The position numbers and the translations under genes were made by a program. From Planctomycetota bacterium (GTDB taxonomy: Bacteria > Planctomycetota > Phycisphaerae > UBA1845 > UTPLA1), in NCBI GenBank assembly GCA_003576905.1, contig QEVG01000014.1, forward strand, positions 1 to 64,000: a stretch of 64,000 nucleotides of DNA, in the 5' to 3' direction. Shown one piece after another: positions 17,178-26,140 of this stretch. The stretch's first letter is position 1. Every line of letters starts with the position of its first letter. The notes below the pieces were generated by a model that searched no databases, was not told the DNA's origin, and worked only from the letters and a program-made list of their open reading frames with translations.

Positions 17178-19289
17178 CTAGTTGGACCCGCCCTGCTTTT
17201 CCTCGATGAGGGCCTGTTTCCGCGAGAGCTTGATGCGGCCGGTATCGTCGATCAGGATCACCTTGACGCGCATCATGTCGCCGACGTTGCACACGTCGGT
17301 GACGCGCTGGACATATTCGTCCGAAAGCTCGCTGATGTGGCACAGGCCGTCGGTGCCGGGCGCCACTTCGACGAACGCGCCGAAGTCCTTGATCGACGTG
17401 ACGCGGCCGTTGTAGATCTTGCCGAGGCGGACGCCCTCTGCGATCTGCTCGACCATCTCGAAGGCGGCCTGGGCGCCCTTGGCGTTGCTGCTCGAGATGT
17501 AGACAGTTCCGTCGTCCTCGATGTCGATCTTCGCGCCGGTGTTGGCCTCGATGGCTTTGATTCCCTTTCCGCCGGGGCCGATGATCTTGCCGATCTTGTC
17601 GGGCACGACCTTGATCGTGAGGAGACGCGGGGCGTACTTGCTGATGTCGGCGCGCGGCCGGGAAAGCACGGAGAGCATGTCCTTGAGGATCTTCATCCGG
17701 GCGCCGCGTGCTTTTTCAAGCACCTCGTGAACCTGCTTCTGGGTGATGCTTCGCGTCTTGAGATCGAGCTGAATGGCGGTGATTCCCACCTGGGTGCCGG
17801 CCACCTTGAAGTCCATGTCGCCGAAGTGGTCTTCCTCGCCGAGGATGTCGGTCAGGAGCAGGTAGCGGTCGCCGTCGTGCACCATGCCGATGCTGATACC
17901 GGCGACCGGGTGCTTGATGGGGACGCCGGCGTCCATCAGGGCGAGGGTTCCGCCGCAGACGGAGGCCATTGAGCTGGAGCCGTTGGACTCCATGACGTCG
18001 CTGACCAGCCGAATGGTATAGGGAAACTTGTCAGGGCTGGGCAGCACGGCCTGAAGCGATCGTTCGGCCAGATTGCCGTGGCCGATTTCGCGGCGGCTGA
18101 CGGCGCCGATGCGCTTCACCTCGCCCGTGCAGAAGGGCGGGAAGTTGTAGTGGAGCATGAACTTCTTGCTGTATTCCTCGACGAGGTCATCAACGACCTG
18201 TTCGTCGCGGACCGTTCCCAGCGTGGTGACCACGAGGGTCTGGGTCTCGCCGCGCGTGAAGAGGGCGGAGCCGTGCGTTCGCGGAAGGACGCTGACTTCG
18301 CTGATGATCTGGCGGATGTCGTCGGGACCGCGGCCGTCCGGGCGCTTGCCGTCTTCGAGGACCATCTGGTGAAAGAGGCGCTCCTCGATTTTCTGAATCT
18401 CGTTCTTCACGTCGGCCGGGGTGTAGGCGAGGTCTTCGGCCCCCTCCGGGCACAACTCGGCGACGATCTTCTTGTAGATTTCGTCGACGGCCGCGTAGCG
18501 CTCCTGCTTGCCGGGCGTGCGCTTGGCGGCGCGAAGATCGTACTTGTCCACCAGCGCCTTTACCTTCGCCGGCATTCCGGGGTCTTTCTCCGGCGGGGTC
18601 CAGGTCTTGGGCGTGTTGACCTTGCGGCTCAGTTCCTTGACGAGTGCGCAGATCTTTCGGCATTCCCGGAAGCCCAGTTCAATCGCGTCGGCCACGACGG
18701 CTTCTGGAAGCTCCATCGCCGCCACTTCGATCATGTTGACCGCCTCGTCGTGCGCGGCGAGGACGACTTCGAGGTCGCTGACCGCCCGCTGCTCCATGGT
18801 CGGGTTGATGACCAGTTCGCCGTTGACGCGACCGACGCGGATTCCGGCGACGGGGCCTTCAAACGGCGCGGGGCTGACCATCAGGGCCGCCGAGGCGCCG
18901 CACATGGCCAGCACGTCAGCGTCGTTTTCCTGGTCCGACGAGAGCACCATGCACTGAATCTGGACTTCGTCGAGATAGCCTTCCGGGAAGAGGGGGCGGA
19001 TCGGCCGATCGGTCAGCCGCATGGTGAGGATTTCCTTCTGGGTGGGCCGGGCCTCACGCTTGAAGAAGCCGCCGGGGAATTTGCCGGCTGCGTACATTTT
19101 TTCCCGGTAGTCCACGGTCAGCGGGAAGAAATCAACGCCCTCGCGGGGAGGCCCCGTCACGACCGTGCAGAGCACGACGGTTTCGCCGTAGGTCACGAGG
19201 ACGGCGCCCGCCGCCTGCTTTGCCAATTTGCCAGTTTCAAACCTGAGAATTCGCCCGCCGATTTCGCCTTCAACACTGTGAATCGTCAT
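17178..19289 (-). CDS. pnp: Polynucleotide phosphorylase
   Basis: 703-aa PNPase, the 3'-5' phosphorolytic exoribonuclease of RNA decay. Two RNase PH-like core domains are present (first with DFFPLTVDYREKMYAAGK and RPIRPLFPEGY; second with HGSALFTRGETQ, VMESNGSSSMASVCGG and GISIGMV), then a KH domain (PDKIGKIIGPGGKGIKAI) and an S1 domain near the C-terminus (GRVTSIKDFGAFVEV). Length is normal. It lies downstream of rpsO, the conserved bacterial order, with a 325-bp gap. Confidence 0.97.
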   Translation of the reverse strand: MTIHSVEGEIGGRILRFETGKLAKQAAGAVLVTYGETVVLCTVVTGPPREGVDFFPLTVDYREKMYAAGKFPGGFFKREARPTQKEILTMRLTDRPIRPLFPEGYLDEVQIQCMVLSSDQENDADVLAMCGASAALMVSPAPFEGPVAGIRVGRVNGELVINPTMEQRAVSDLEVVLAAHDEAVNMIEVAAMELPEAVVADAIELGFRECRKICALVKELSRKVNTPKTWTPPEKDPGMPAKVKALVDKYDLRAAKRTPGKQERYAAVDEIYKKIVAELCPEGAEDLAYTPADVKNEIQKIEERLFHQMVLEDGKRPDGRGPDDIRQIISEVSVLPRTHGSALFTRGETQTLVVTTLGTVRDEQVVDDLVEEYSKKFMLHYNFPPFCTGEVKRIGAVSRREIGHGNLAERSLQAVLPSPDKFPYTIRLVSDVMESNGSSSMASVCGGTLALMDAGVPIKHPVAGISIGMVHDGDRYLLLTDILGEEDHFGDMDFKVAGTQVGITAIQLDLKTRSITQKQVHEVLEKARGARMKILKDMLSVLSRPRADISKYAPRLLTIKVVPDKIGKIIGPGGKGIKAIEANTGAKIDIEDDGTVYISSSNAKGAQAAFEMVEQIAEGVRLGKIYNGRVTSIKDFGAFVEVAPGTDGLCHISELSDEYVQRVTDVCNVGDMMRVKVILIDDTGRIKLSRKQALIEEKQGGSN

Positions 19290-19614
19290 CTTCCAACCTA
19301 CATCCTTCCGACTAGAACTACATCACGTCCATTTTTTGCCGTCTGACAGCGCGGACTTCGCTTTTGAGCATGGGGAGGGGGCACACGTACATGGTGACAT
19401 TCCTGGGACACTCGCAGAAGCCGTCGCGCGTGGGTGGGCCGGCGCTTTAGGCGGACCACCGGCCGGTGCCGGATCGGGTGCACCGGATCGCCGCCCCCTG
19501 GCCGGATCGTCGCGCAGCGTCACTGGCCTGCACCGTCCTCGTTGAGCAACGCCCGCGGGAATGCGGATCCATTCAAACGATGTGTGCGAGAGTGGCCCAT
19601 TGGGCCGCCGACAA
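19290..19614. other. rpsO-pnp intergenic region
   Basis: 325 bp with no ORF that looks coding. In other bacteria the pnp leader is the site of RNase III/PNPase autoregulation, so a structured leader is plausible here. A short palindrome GGCCCATTGGGCC at about 19594-19606 lies just after rpsO. I see no strong promoter. Confidence 0.4.
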
Positions 19615-19884
19615 CTACTTTCGCAGACCCAGGCTGTCAATGATGCTCTGATACCGTTCGCGGTCCGTTCGCGTCAAATACTTCAACAGGCTGGATCGGG
19701 CGCCGACCATCTTGAGCAGACCGCGTCGCGAGGAGTGATCCTTCTTGTGCGACTTGAGATGCTCGGTCAACTGCGTGATGCGCTCCGTCAGAATGGCGAT
19801 CTGGACCTCCGCCGAGCCCGTATCTTTGCCGTGGCGGCGGTAGGTACTGACCACATGCTGCTTACGCTCTTCCGTCAAGGCCAT
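19615..19884 (-). CDS. rpsO: 30S ribosomal protein S15
   Basis: 89-aa uS15, the exact usual length, with conserved [15 protein letters not shown] and [15 protein letters not shown] segments that bind the 16S three-way junction. Start is ATG 19884, 10 nt after AAGGAG; a longer reading from 19929 would add 15 residues foreign to the family and overlap the structured leader. First gene of the rpsO-pnp pair. Confidence 0.97.
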   Translation of the reverse strand: MALTEERKQHVVSTYRRHGKDTGSAEVQIAILTERITQLTEHLKSHKKDHSSRRGLLKMVGARSSLLKYLTRTDRERYQSIIDSLGLRK

Positions 19885-19905
19885 CTTGAACTCGACTCCT
19901 TCTGG

Positions 19906-19985
19906 GTCCGCCGTCGGGATGACAAGCACATGCCCGACCTGACGCAGACGGCGGACGCTAGATCCGACCTGTTACGACTTAGTCC
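19906..19985 (-). promoter_or_regulatory. Structured rpsO leader, candidate S15 control element
   Basis: Immediately upstream of the rpsO ribosome site, GACGGCGGAC (19947-19956) and GTCCGCCGTC (19906-19915) form a perfect 10-bp inverted repeat. Nested within is CCCGAC/GTCGGG (19933-19938/19913-19918), sharing three bases with it. Just 5' in the mRNA, 19967-19985 reads GGACTAAGTCGTAACAGGT, like the 16S rRNA 3' minor domain with one base missing. S15 represses its own mRNA through varied leader structures in other bacteria; this one is inferred only. Confidence 0.5.
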
Positions 19986-20079
19986 AGCCAGCGTACCGGA
20001 ATCCTGGCGGCTCGGCAAGGAACTTTTAACTTTAAATATGTGCTGGGGTTATGCGCGAACTTGGGGGCAGCCCTGCCCG

Positions 20080-20496
20080 TCAAGGGATTTTCACGTCGGG
20101 CTCAATGAACTCGCCCCCGAGAAGCTGGCAGGCCTTTTCCATCAGGCGGTCTATGCTGAAGGGCTTATTGAGGTATTCGTCAACCCCGAGATGCCGGGCG
20201 TAAAGTTCGTGACGCTTGCCCTCGTTGGCCGTAATCATGATGACGAAGGGGCGCTTGCCTGCATCCTTGTTGGGCTTGATCGTTTCCATCACCAGGAAGC
20301 CGCTGCGGCGCGGCATCATCATGTCGAGAACGATCAGGTCGGGATCTACGCGGCGGAACATCTCCAGGGCCTTGTTTCCGTCGTTGGCGGTGGTCACCTT
20401 CGCTCCGGCGGCGTCGAAGGCCATCCGAACGGTGTTGAGTACATCGGGGTCGTCATCGACGATCAGAATCGAACGGCCATCCAGTTTTGCCGGCAT
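20080..20496 (-). CDS. Single-domain response regulator (CheY-like)
   Basis: 138 aa consisting of one receiver domain with a short tail. Acidic pocket Asp14-Asp16 (ILIVDDDPDVL), phosphoacceptor Asp58 (LIVLDMMMP), Thr89 (MITANEG) and Lys111 (NKPFS) are all present, so it should be phosphorylatable. No output domain: it works by protein contact or as a phosphorelay step. Stand-alone promoter upstream. The sensorless histidine kinase at 16355-17095 is a candidate partner, but pairing is inference. Confidence 0.9.
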   Translation of the reverse strand: MPAKLDGRSILIVDDDPDVLNTVRMAFDAAGAKVTTANDGNKALEMFRRVDPDLIVLDMMMPRRSGFLVMETIKPNKDAGKRPFVIMITANEGKRHELYARHLGVDEYLNKPFSIDRLMEKACQLLGGEFIEPDVKIP

Positions 20497-20564
20497 GGGA
20501 GTCTCCTGGCTTGTCGCCCCCGCCTTGGGACGGTGTCGCGTTTTGAATGATTACTCTAATCTGG

Positions 20565-20593
20565 AGTATAGGAACTGCCCTGGTCGGGGGCAA
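20565..20593 (-). promoter_or_regulatory. Sigma-70-like promoter of the response regulator
   Basis: On the minus strand, TTGCCC (20588-20593) and TATACT (20565-20570) are separated by 17 bp, about 70 bp before the regulator's ATG. A weaker rightward element (TTGAAT...TATAGG) overlaps it and could serve the divergent esterase gene. Confidence 0.55.
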
Positions 20594-20636
20594 GCCGCCG
20601 GGGCCGTCCCGGGCATTGACCGGAGGATATGAGACC

Positions 20637-21644
20637 ATGCCTTTTCAACGTCGGATCCGCGTGCTTCAGGCTGCAACGCTCCTGATGATTCCGGCCTGCG
20701 TGGGATGCCCTTCGCTTGATCGTCTGCCTTCGCAGGCGCCGGTTCAAGAGCTCAAGAGCGCGAACGAGAACCAGCCTTACCTGCTCTATGTGCCGAGTAC
20801 CTACAGCGACGAACGCCCGATGCCCCTTGTGGTCCTTTGTCACGGCACGTGGCCCTATGATACGGCGCCGCTGCAAATGCGCGAGTGGGCTGCGTTTGCC
20901 GAGGCCCGCGGGATCATCGTGGCCGCGCCGACGCTGCGCGGGGTTCAGAGCGACCTGCCGCCTCCGCCCGACCGACAGATTGCCCTTCAGCGCGAGGACG
21001 AGGCCCACATACTCGACATCGTCAGTGAACTGAAGCGGCGGTACCGCATCGCCGAGCACATGGTGTTCATGACCGGCTGGTCCGGCGGGGCGTATGCGGT
21101 GCTGCACACGGGCCTCAAGCACCCCGAGGTTTTCCGCGCGCTCTTCGTCCAGCAGGGCGCGTTCGACGCGAGGTTCATGGCCGACGTTTCGCCGGAACGC
21201 CTCGACACGTGGCAGTCGATTCGCGTGGAGTTCGGCCAGGCGGATCTCATTCGCGACCAGAGCAAGGCGTGTCTGAAGTGGCTCAGGGACGCCGGACTCT
21301 ATGTCGAAGAGTTGGAGTCTCCAGGTTCGCACAAGCGCGTCGATGCGAGCGTGCCGTGGAAGTATTTCGCCCAGGTTGCCAAGGAACGGCTGTGGGTGCG
21401 CGTGCATGCGCGAAATCCGGACCCGGATGATCTGCTTGCGGTGCGCTATTCGCTCGACGCCGTTCCCGCCGTTGTGCGCCAGAAGTGGTTCTTTGGCGAC
21501 GGCGACGAATCGACGGAACCGTCGCCCACGCATCGATATGCCCGGCCCGGCACTTACGAAGTGAACGTCAACGTCGCCCTGGCCAATGGCAAGAAATACA
21601 ACCGCAAGCGGAAGGTCGAGGTGGGTCGTCCGCTAGTCGAGTAG
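20637..21644 (+). CDS. Alpha/beta-hydrolase lipoprotein with PKD-like domain
   Basis: 335 aa. The signal peptide ends at a plausible lipobox (ACVGC, Cys24). Residues about 40-250 form an alpha/beta-hydrolase of the polyhydroxybutyrate-depolymerase/esterase type: PLVVLCHGTWP oxyanion region and nucleophile elbow GWSGG. Residues about 255-330 look like a PKD domain (FFGDGDESTEPSPTHRYARP, GTYEVNVNV). Probably an envelope-anchored esterase; substrate unknown. Start ATG 20637 with GGAGG 10 nt upstream. Its 3' end overlaps the convergent GH57 gene by 12 bp. Confidence 0.8.
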   Translation: MPFQRRIRVLQAATLLMIPACVGCPSLDRLPSQAPVQELKSANENQPYLLYVPSTYSDERPMPLVVLCHGTWPYDTAPLQMREWAAFAEARGIIVAAPTLRGVQSDLPPPPDRQIALQREDEAHILDIVSELKRRYRIAEHMVFMTGWSGGAYAVLHTGLKHPEVFRALFVQQGAFDARFMADVSPERLDTWQSIRVEFGQADLIRDQSKACLKWLRDAGLYVEELESPGSHKRVDASVPWKYFAQVAKERLWVRVHARNPDPDDLLAVRYSLDAVPAVVRQKWFFGDGDESTEPSPTHRYARPGTYEVNVNVALANGKKYNRKRKVEVGRPLVE

Positions 21645-24563
21645 GGCGGCGATGAATCCCGAAATGTCGTCGGCGTTGGGGCCGCCGGCCGCGTTCATAT
21701 CCGCCGCACGCATTTCGAACGCTCCCGTTTCGTTGCCGAGTAGGACATCGACGAAGCCGGGTATGTCCGACACGTCCACGCGCCAGTTGGCATCGACATC
21801 GCCGCGGAGAAACGTCTGAAACGGCGCGTATTCGGTCGCATCGATCGTCCCGTTGCCGTTGACGCTTGCCGCGATCTGAAGCGCCGGCACGAGCGCGCCG
21901 GCGTCGGCCGTCGCGTAAGCTCCGAATGCCAGGTAGATCGTCTCGGGCAGGGAGCCCAGTTGCGTCGTGACGTCGATCGTTCCCTCAAGCCATCCGCCGT
22001 TCGGGCCGGTCGCGGCCTGCGCGGCGACGCCGGGGCCCAGATCAAACCAGCCTTCGTAGTCGTTGTTGTTCTCATCGGCCAGGAACGCGCTCCAGTCGGC
22101 CACCTGCCCGGCCTTGGCCCAGGGGGAGCCCCTCAGGCTGCCGGGCGTCGCCGCGACGAAAATGAAGTGATCATTGCCTTCCCCCGCGTCGGGGGCGGCG
22201 ACGTATAGCAGGCCGTTGCGAATGCCCGCGTACAGCGCCATGGACCCGTTCTGTGCAACCAGAGTGGCATCGGCGTCGCGCTGGCCGTCCAACGTCCATT
22301 CCAGTTGCGGCTGGCCACCGCTCACCGCGAAGTGCCAGTCCTGGCCGTTGTTGTTGTCCCAGGTACCCGCGCCGTTGTTGAAGACCATGTCAAGCTGAGT
22401 CGCCGACGGAGAAACGGGGACCGTGATCTCCCACACCGACGCGCCCGCGTTCCATGTCATGGCAGGATCGGGCGAGATCACCGGGTTCCAGTTGTTGAAC
22501 CCGTAGTGCAGTTTCACTGTGGCCGCCCCGGCGAGCGGGCGCCCGGCGGGGTCGTATTGAATGAGAACGTTCTGGCCGGCCTGCGGCGGGTCCGGGGTCA
22601 CTTCGACAACGTTGCCTCCTCCTCCTGTCGAGCCTGTACCCACGTACACATGCTGGATGTCGGATTTGAAGATGTTTCCCTGCGAATCAGCGGCTTCGAC
22701 GTAATAGTCGATGAGAACGTCCTGCTGCCCGGCGATCATCGCGGCGTACCGCGCGGCGCGATGGGTGGGGGCCAGGATGTTTGGCGGACGCGGGGCCTCG
22801 GGCGCAGCGGTCATGGGTACGGAATCCCACGGGCCGACCTCCGGCCCGCCGGCGTAGGTCTCGTTCTGAATAGATGACAGCGGATTGACACCATCCACGT
22901 CGAGCCGCCACCTGAGCGTTACGCTTGCCAGTCCGGAGGCGTCGTACGCGTAGGTCCAGACTTCGAAGTCGGAGGACTCCGGCGAGGCGCCCCATTCGAA
23001 CCCGCCGGGGTTGTAGGGCTCGCGCTGCGGGAGAAAGACCGTGGGTGGAGTGATATCAGGCTGTCCCGCGATGACCGGGTCGGCAAAGCTCACGGCCTGG
23101 TTGCAGGCACGCGTTACGTTGCTGTCCCACGGCTCGGGGCTGCCGTCCCAGTACCAATGGTCGCTGGCTTCGCCGGCGAGGAGAAAGTGCCAGGCTTTTT
23201 CGGTGTTCGTGCCGGCACCCGTCCAGACGTTCTGCATGCTGGCGGCGGGGACGATCGCCTCTGCGGCGAAGACGCGGTTCTTTGCGGCGGTGAGGACGGC
23301 CCAACTGTTTCGATCGGGACTCCATCCGCTCGCGTTCGGGTCACCCAGCCATTTCTTGAACTCGGGATCTCCGCAGTCAGCGCCGGCCCACGAGCCGCTC
23401 TCGACGTGAATCAGGTCGAACGGATCGACCGGATAGCGGTCAAGGTAGTCCTGAATGGTGGTCACGTCGTAGTCGGGATCGCCGACGGCCCAGTTGACCA
23501 TGTTCTGGAAATTGTGGTGGTAATAGGCCTCGCTGCCGCCGCCGAAATTGTCGCCGTCGTGGTGCAGCACCACGAGCATCGGATGGTCCGCATCGGTGTT
23601 GTACGGAAGATAAGCGTCCATGACGGCGTCGTAGAGGAACGCGCCGTAACCGCCGCGGCCGTCCTCGTTTCCTTCGTACCGCGCGGCGGGTACCGCGGTC
23701 ATTTGCGTAGCCGTCCCCGTAGCCGGATCAATGTACTGGACCTTGTGGGGCTGGTATCCAAACGGCACGCTGACGCGGCTGGGCGCCCAGAGATTGTTGA
23801 GTTGAACCCAGGCGCCGCCGTTTGCCGCGGGGTCGGGATTGATCTGGTCGGCGCGGTTGGGCGAATAGATGCAGGATGCGTTGGTGTGCGGATATCCGAC
23901 GCAGGCCCGGTCAAAATGGATGTTATCGACAAGCGCCCATTCGATGCCTTCGGCGACGAGTGCCGGGATGATGCGCGTCGAAAAGGCGGTCTCGGGCGGG
24001 AAAACGCCCTTCGAGTACGCCGGATGCGCCGTCCACGTCTCCGCGTAGACATGCTTGTGCAGTCGAATCTGCATGCGAATGTCCTGTGTGTCGAGCAGGG
24101 GCATGAGGGGGTGGTGGTAGCCAAAGGCGACGAGATCTAGCCGCCGGTTGCCGAGGGAAGTCGTGGCGGCAAGGGCGGAGTTGTAGGCGTTGTGCCAGTT
24201 CGACCATATTCCGCCGTTGACGCCGGCGGCGGCGAGGTTGTTGAGGTTTTCGATCAGCGAACCGGTGAAGCTGACGGACGCGCCGAGGTGCGGCATCGCC
24301 GAGCCGGCTGCAATCGCATCGCCCGGCCAGGAGGTGTACGGACCGAAGCGCTGGTTGTGGACGTCGACGACGCTGAAGGTGTAACGGTTGTTCGCGTCGG
24401 TCTGGATGATCGACTCGTAGGGGTAGTAGATCGGCTGGTGCATGTGCCAGAGGAAGCCGACGTGGATCGGCTCGACCGCCAATGACCGACCGCCTGCAAC
24501 CAGGCAGAGCGCCAACGCGCCAAGGGCGAGAGCCGGGGCGAAACGACGGCAAGAACGGGGCAT
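21633..24563 (-). CDS. Secreted GH57-family glycosidase with CBM25-like and dockerin-like modules
   Basis: 976 aa. Signal peptide about 1-30. The N-terminal half carries GH57-like landmarks: HMHQP (40-44) and GVFPPETAF, the region expected to hold the catalytic Glu, plus HHDGDNFGG. GH57 enzymes are retaining alpha-glucan hydrolases or transferases. Residues about 640-750 look like a CBM25-type starch-binding domain (KLHYGFNNWNPV, VFNNGAGTWDNNNG). The C-terminus is a dockerin-like pair (RGDVDANWRVDVSDIPGF and a degenerate second repeat). ATG start with GGAGG. Suggests extracellular alpha-glucan breakdown; exact activity not readable. Confidence 0.8.
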   Translation of the reverse strand: MPRSCRRFAPALALGALALCLVAGGRSLAVEPIHVGFLWHMHQPIYYPYESIIQTDANNRYTFSVVDVHNQRFGPYTSWPGDAIAAGSAMPHLGASVSFTGSLIENLNNLAAAGVNGGIWSNWHNAYNSALAATTSLGNRRLDLVAFGYHHPLMPLLDTQDIRMQIRLHKHVYAETWTAHPAYSKGVFPPETAFSTRIIPALVAEGIEWALVDNIHFDRACVGYPHTNASCIYSPNRADQINPDPAANGGAWVQLNNLWAPSRVSVPFGYQPHKVQYIDPATGTATQMTAVPAARYEGNEDGRGGYGAFLYDAVMDAYLPYNTDADHPMLVVLHHDGDNFGGGSEAYYHHNFQNMVNWAVGDPDYDVTTIQDYLDRYPVDPFDLIHVESGSWAGADCGDPEFKKWLGDPNASGWSPDRNSWAVLTAAKNRVFAAEAIVPAASMQNVWTGAGTNTEKAWHFLLAGEASDHWYWDGSPEPWDSNVTRACNQAVSFADPVIAGQPDITPPTVFLPQREPYNPGGFEWGASPESSDFEVWTYAYDASGLASVTLRWRLDVDGVNPLSSIQNETYAGGPEVGPWDSVPMTAAPEAPRPPNILAPTHRAARYAAMIAGQQDVLIDYYVEAADSQGNIFKSDIQHVYVGTGSTGGGGNVVEVTPDPPQAGQNVLIQYDPAGRPLAGAATVKLHYGFNNWNPVISPDPAMTWNAGASVWEITVPVSPSATQLDMVFNNGAGTWDNNNGQDWHFAVSGGQPQLEWTLDGQRDADATLVAQNGSMALYAGIRNGLLYVAAPDAGEGNDHFIFVAATPGSLRGSPWAKAGQVADWSAFLADENNNDYEGWFDLGPGVAAQAATGPNGGWLEGTIDVTTQLGSLPETIYLAFGAYATADAGALVPALQIAASVNGNGTIDATEYAPFQTFLRGDVDANWRVDVSDIPGFVDVLLGNETGAFEMRAADMNAAGGPNADDISGFIAALLD

Positions 24564-24714
24564 GAGTTCCTCCGGGCACGGATGCCGCTCAAGTGTGTAC
24601 GGCTGCTAAAACATTTTACCTTTTGAACGGGCCGGAGGGAAGGTTTTTGGGGGGGGTCTCTTATGCAAATGGGAAGTACGCTTTCGGGCGGCAGATCCGC
24701 GCGAATGGGTGCGC

Positions 24715-24754
24715 AAAAAAAACAAGGGTGGCACCCGGTAAGAGTGCCACCCTT
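24715..24754 (-). terminator. Rho-independent terminator of the zinc-ribbon gene
   Basis: AAGGGTGGCAC (24724-24734) and GTGCCACCCTT (24744-24754) form a perfect 11-bp stem with 9-nt loop. On the minus strand it is followed by a run of eight T (24715-24722). Classical terminator downstream of the gene ending at 24785. Confidence 0.92.
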
Positions 24755-24784
24755 GGATTGGAGTCGAGCTTTGCGTCGGGCGGG

Positions 24785-25156
24785 CTATTGATTGATCTTC
24801 TTGGCGCCGCCGCTCGCGCGTGGCTTGGGATCCTCTTCCTGAAGGGGCTGTTCTTCGGTTTCTCCCTCGCTGTCCTTCTTGAAGCCGCTGCCGCTCACCT
24901 GGACCTGAACGCCCTCTTTCTGTGCGGCGGCCTGGTTGCAGCTTGGGCAATAAATGTCGCCGCGGTTGCGTCGCATGTTGGTGGCTTCCTCGACGGTCAG
25001 CGAGAACTGGTGCGAACAGTTGGCACAGGTGTAGCTCATGGTCTTGGCCATCACCGAGGTGTCTTCGCTCTCACCGCCGGCCACGCTCCACAGGTAGGCG
25101 CTCACGCCGATGCCCACGACGAGGATGATGGGAACCGCGATTTTCTTGCCTTTCAT
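24785..25156 (-). CDS. Small membrane-anchored zinc-ribbon protein
   Basis: 123 aa. One N-terminal membrane span (about 6-24), then a zinc ribbon with two CxxC knuckles (Cys44/Cys47 in YTCANCSHQF; Cys70/Cys73 in YCPSCNQ), then an acidic, charged, low-complexity tail. Function unknown. It lies 90 bp downstream of the pseudopilin gene on the same strand and ends at a strong terminator, so the two probably share an mRNA, hinting at a link with pseudopilin export. Confidence 0.75.
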   Translation of the reverse strand: MKGKKIAVPIILVVGIGVSAYLWSVAGGESEDTSVMAKTMSYTCANCSHQFSLTVEEATNMRRNRGDIYCPSCNQAAAQKEGVQVQVSGSGFKKDSEGETEEQPLQEEDPKPRASGGAKKINQ

Positions 25157-25246
25157 GTGATGTCTCTTTCAAAGAATGGATGTCCTGAAAGTCCGTCGCC
25201 CGGGCACGATACCCGGGCGACGTGATTTCGAGTATTCAAGCCGGAA

Positions 25247-26140
25247 TCATATCGGAACCGGCGGCTCTGGGTAGCAGTCAAACCGGCCCCAGCTACCGCG
25301 GGCATCGAGTTCGTTCCACTCGATGAGGTGCTGGTAGTAGGTGTCGTCGCCGAAGTCGGCGAAGTTGCCGTGGCCGTCCACATAGAGCACGTTGAAGAAG
25401 CCCAGTTTCTTGTGGTTGCTGGTCAGCTCGCCCGGCTCAATGAAGCCCCAGACATTGTTGGTGAACAGGGTCTGGAAGACGCGGGTCTCGAAGAAGTACA
25501 TAACCTGCGACGTATCCGGTACGCGATTGACCGACCGGCCGTAAACGCCGACCGGAGCAATGCTGCTCGGCGGGCCGGCCTGGCCTCCGCCCTGCGGCGA
25601 GTTGTCCCAGGTCAGGTTGTTCATGCGGAAGGCAACGCCGTTGCCCTTGAAATAGGGGCGCTCGGTCTCGCGCGGGTCGCTCCCGAAGCCCGGCCACTCC
25701 TGCCAGCCAAAGTCCTCGCCGGCACACTGGAATTCCTGGAACACACCGCGGTTGCCCGGCTCGGTGTTTGCGACAATGCCGCGGGGGCCGTAGATCAGCT
25801 TGTTAAGCGGGCGGGTCCGCGGGTCAAACTCCTCGCCCCAGTTGACGTAGTTCATGTCGCCAGGGCCGCCGCCGTAATCGGCGTAGCCTTCATAAATGAA
25901 GTTCACGGCTTCAGGATGCACCGGGCCGACGATGCCCTCGGGATCATCGCTGGCGTATGCCTGACCGGCCTGGCCAATGGCTCGCATGCTGCCCTGGCAG
26001 CGGACCTTTCGCGCCTGCTGCACCGCCGACGAGAGTGCCGGCAGGAGAATGCTGATGAGAACTGCGATGATCGAGATGACCACGAGCAGTTCAATTAATG
26101 TGAAACCGCGCGTGCGACGATTGGAAACGGACATATCCAT
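25247..26140 (-). CDS. Prepilin-like protein with N-terminal methylation motif
   Basis: 297 aa. A class III signal, [16 protein letters not shown], has the processing site Gly12|Phe13 and Glu at mature position 5, followed by the hydrophobic alpha-1 helix. The globular part resembles the large planctomycete pseudopilin family (often annotated as DUF1559 or H-X9-DG proteins), with [14 protein letters not shown] near the C-terminus. Such proteins are processed by prepilin peptidase and assembled or anchored by type II secretion/type IV pilus machinery; individual roles are unknown. A long structured leader lies upstream. Confidence 0.88.
   Translation of the reverse strand: MDMSVSNRRTRGFTLIELLVVISIIAVLISILLPALSSAVQQARKVRCQGSMRAIGQAGQAYASDDPEGIVGPVHPEAVNFIYEGYADYGGGPGDMNYVNWGEEFDPRTRPLNKLIYGPRGIVANTEPGNRGVFQEFQCAGEDFGWQEWPGFGSDPRETERPYFKGNGVAFRMNNLTWDNSPQGGGQAGPPSSIAPVGVYGRSVNRVPDTSQVMYFFETRVFQTLFTNNVWGFIEPGELTSNHKKLGFFNVLYVDGHGNFADFGDDTYYQHLIEWNELDARGSWGRFDCYPEPPVPI

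Noticed and set aside
18078-19346. Long plus-strand frame (422 residues)
   Set aside because: Exactly antisense to pnp, with no ribosome site or conserved motif.
19967-19985. 16S rRNA gene fragment
   Set aside because: Only 19 nt match, with a deleted base and no flanking rRNA similarity. It is treated as a leader feature, not an rRNA gene.
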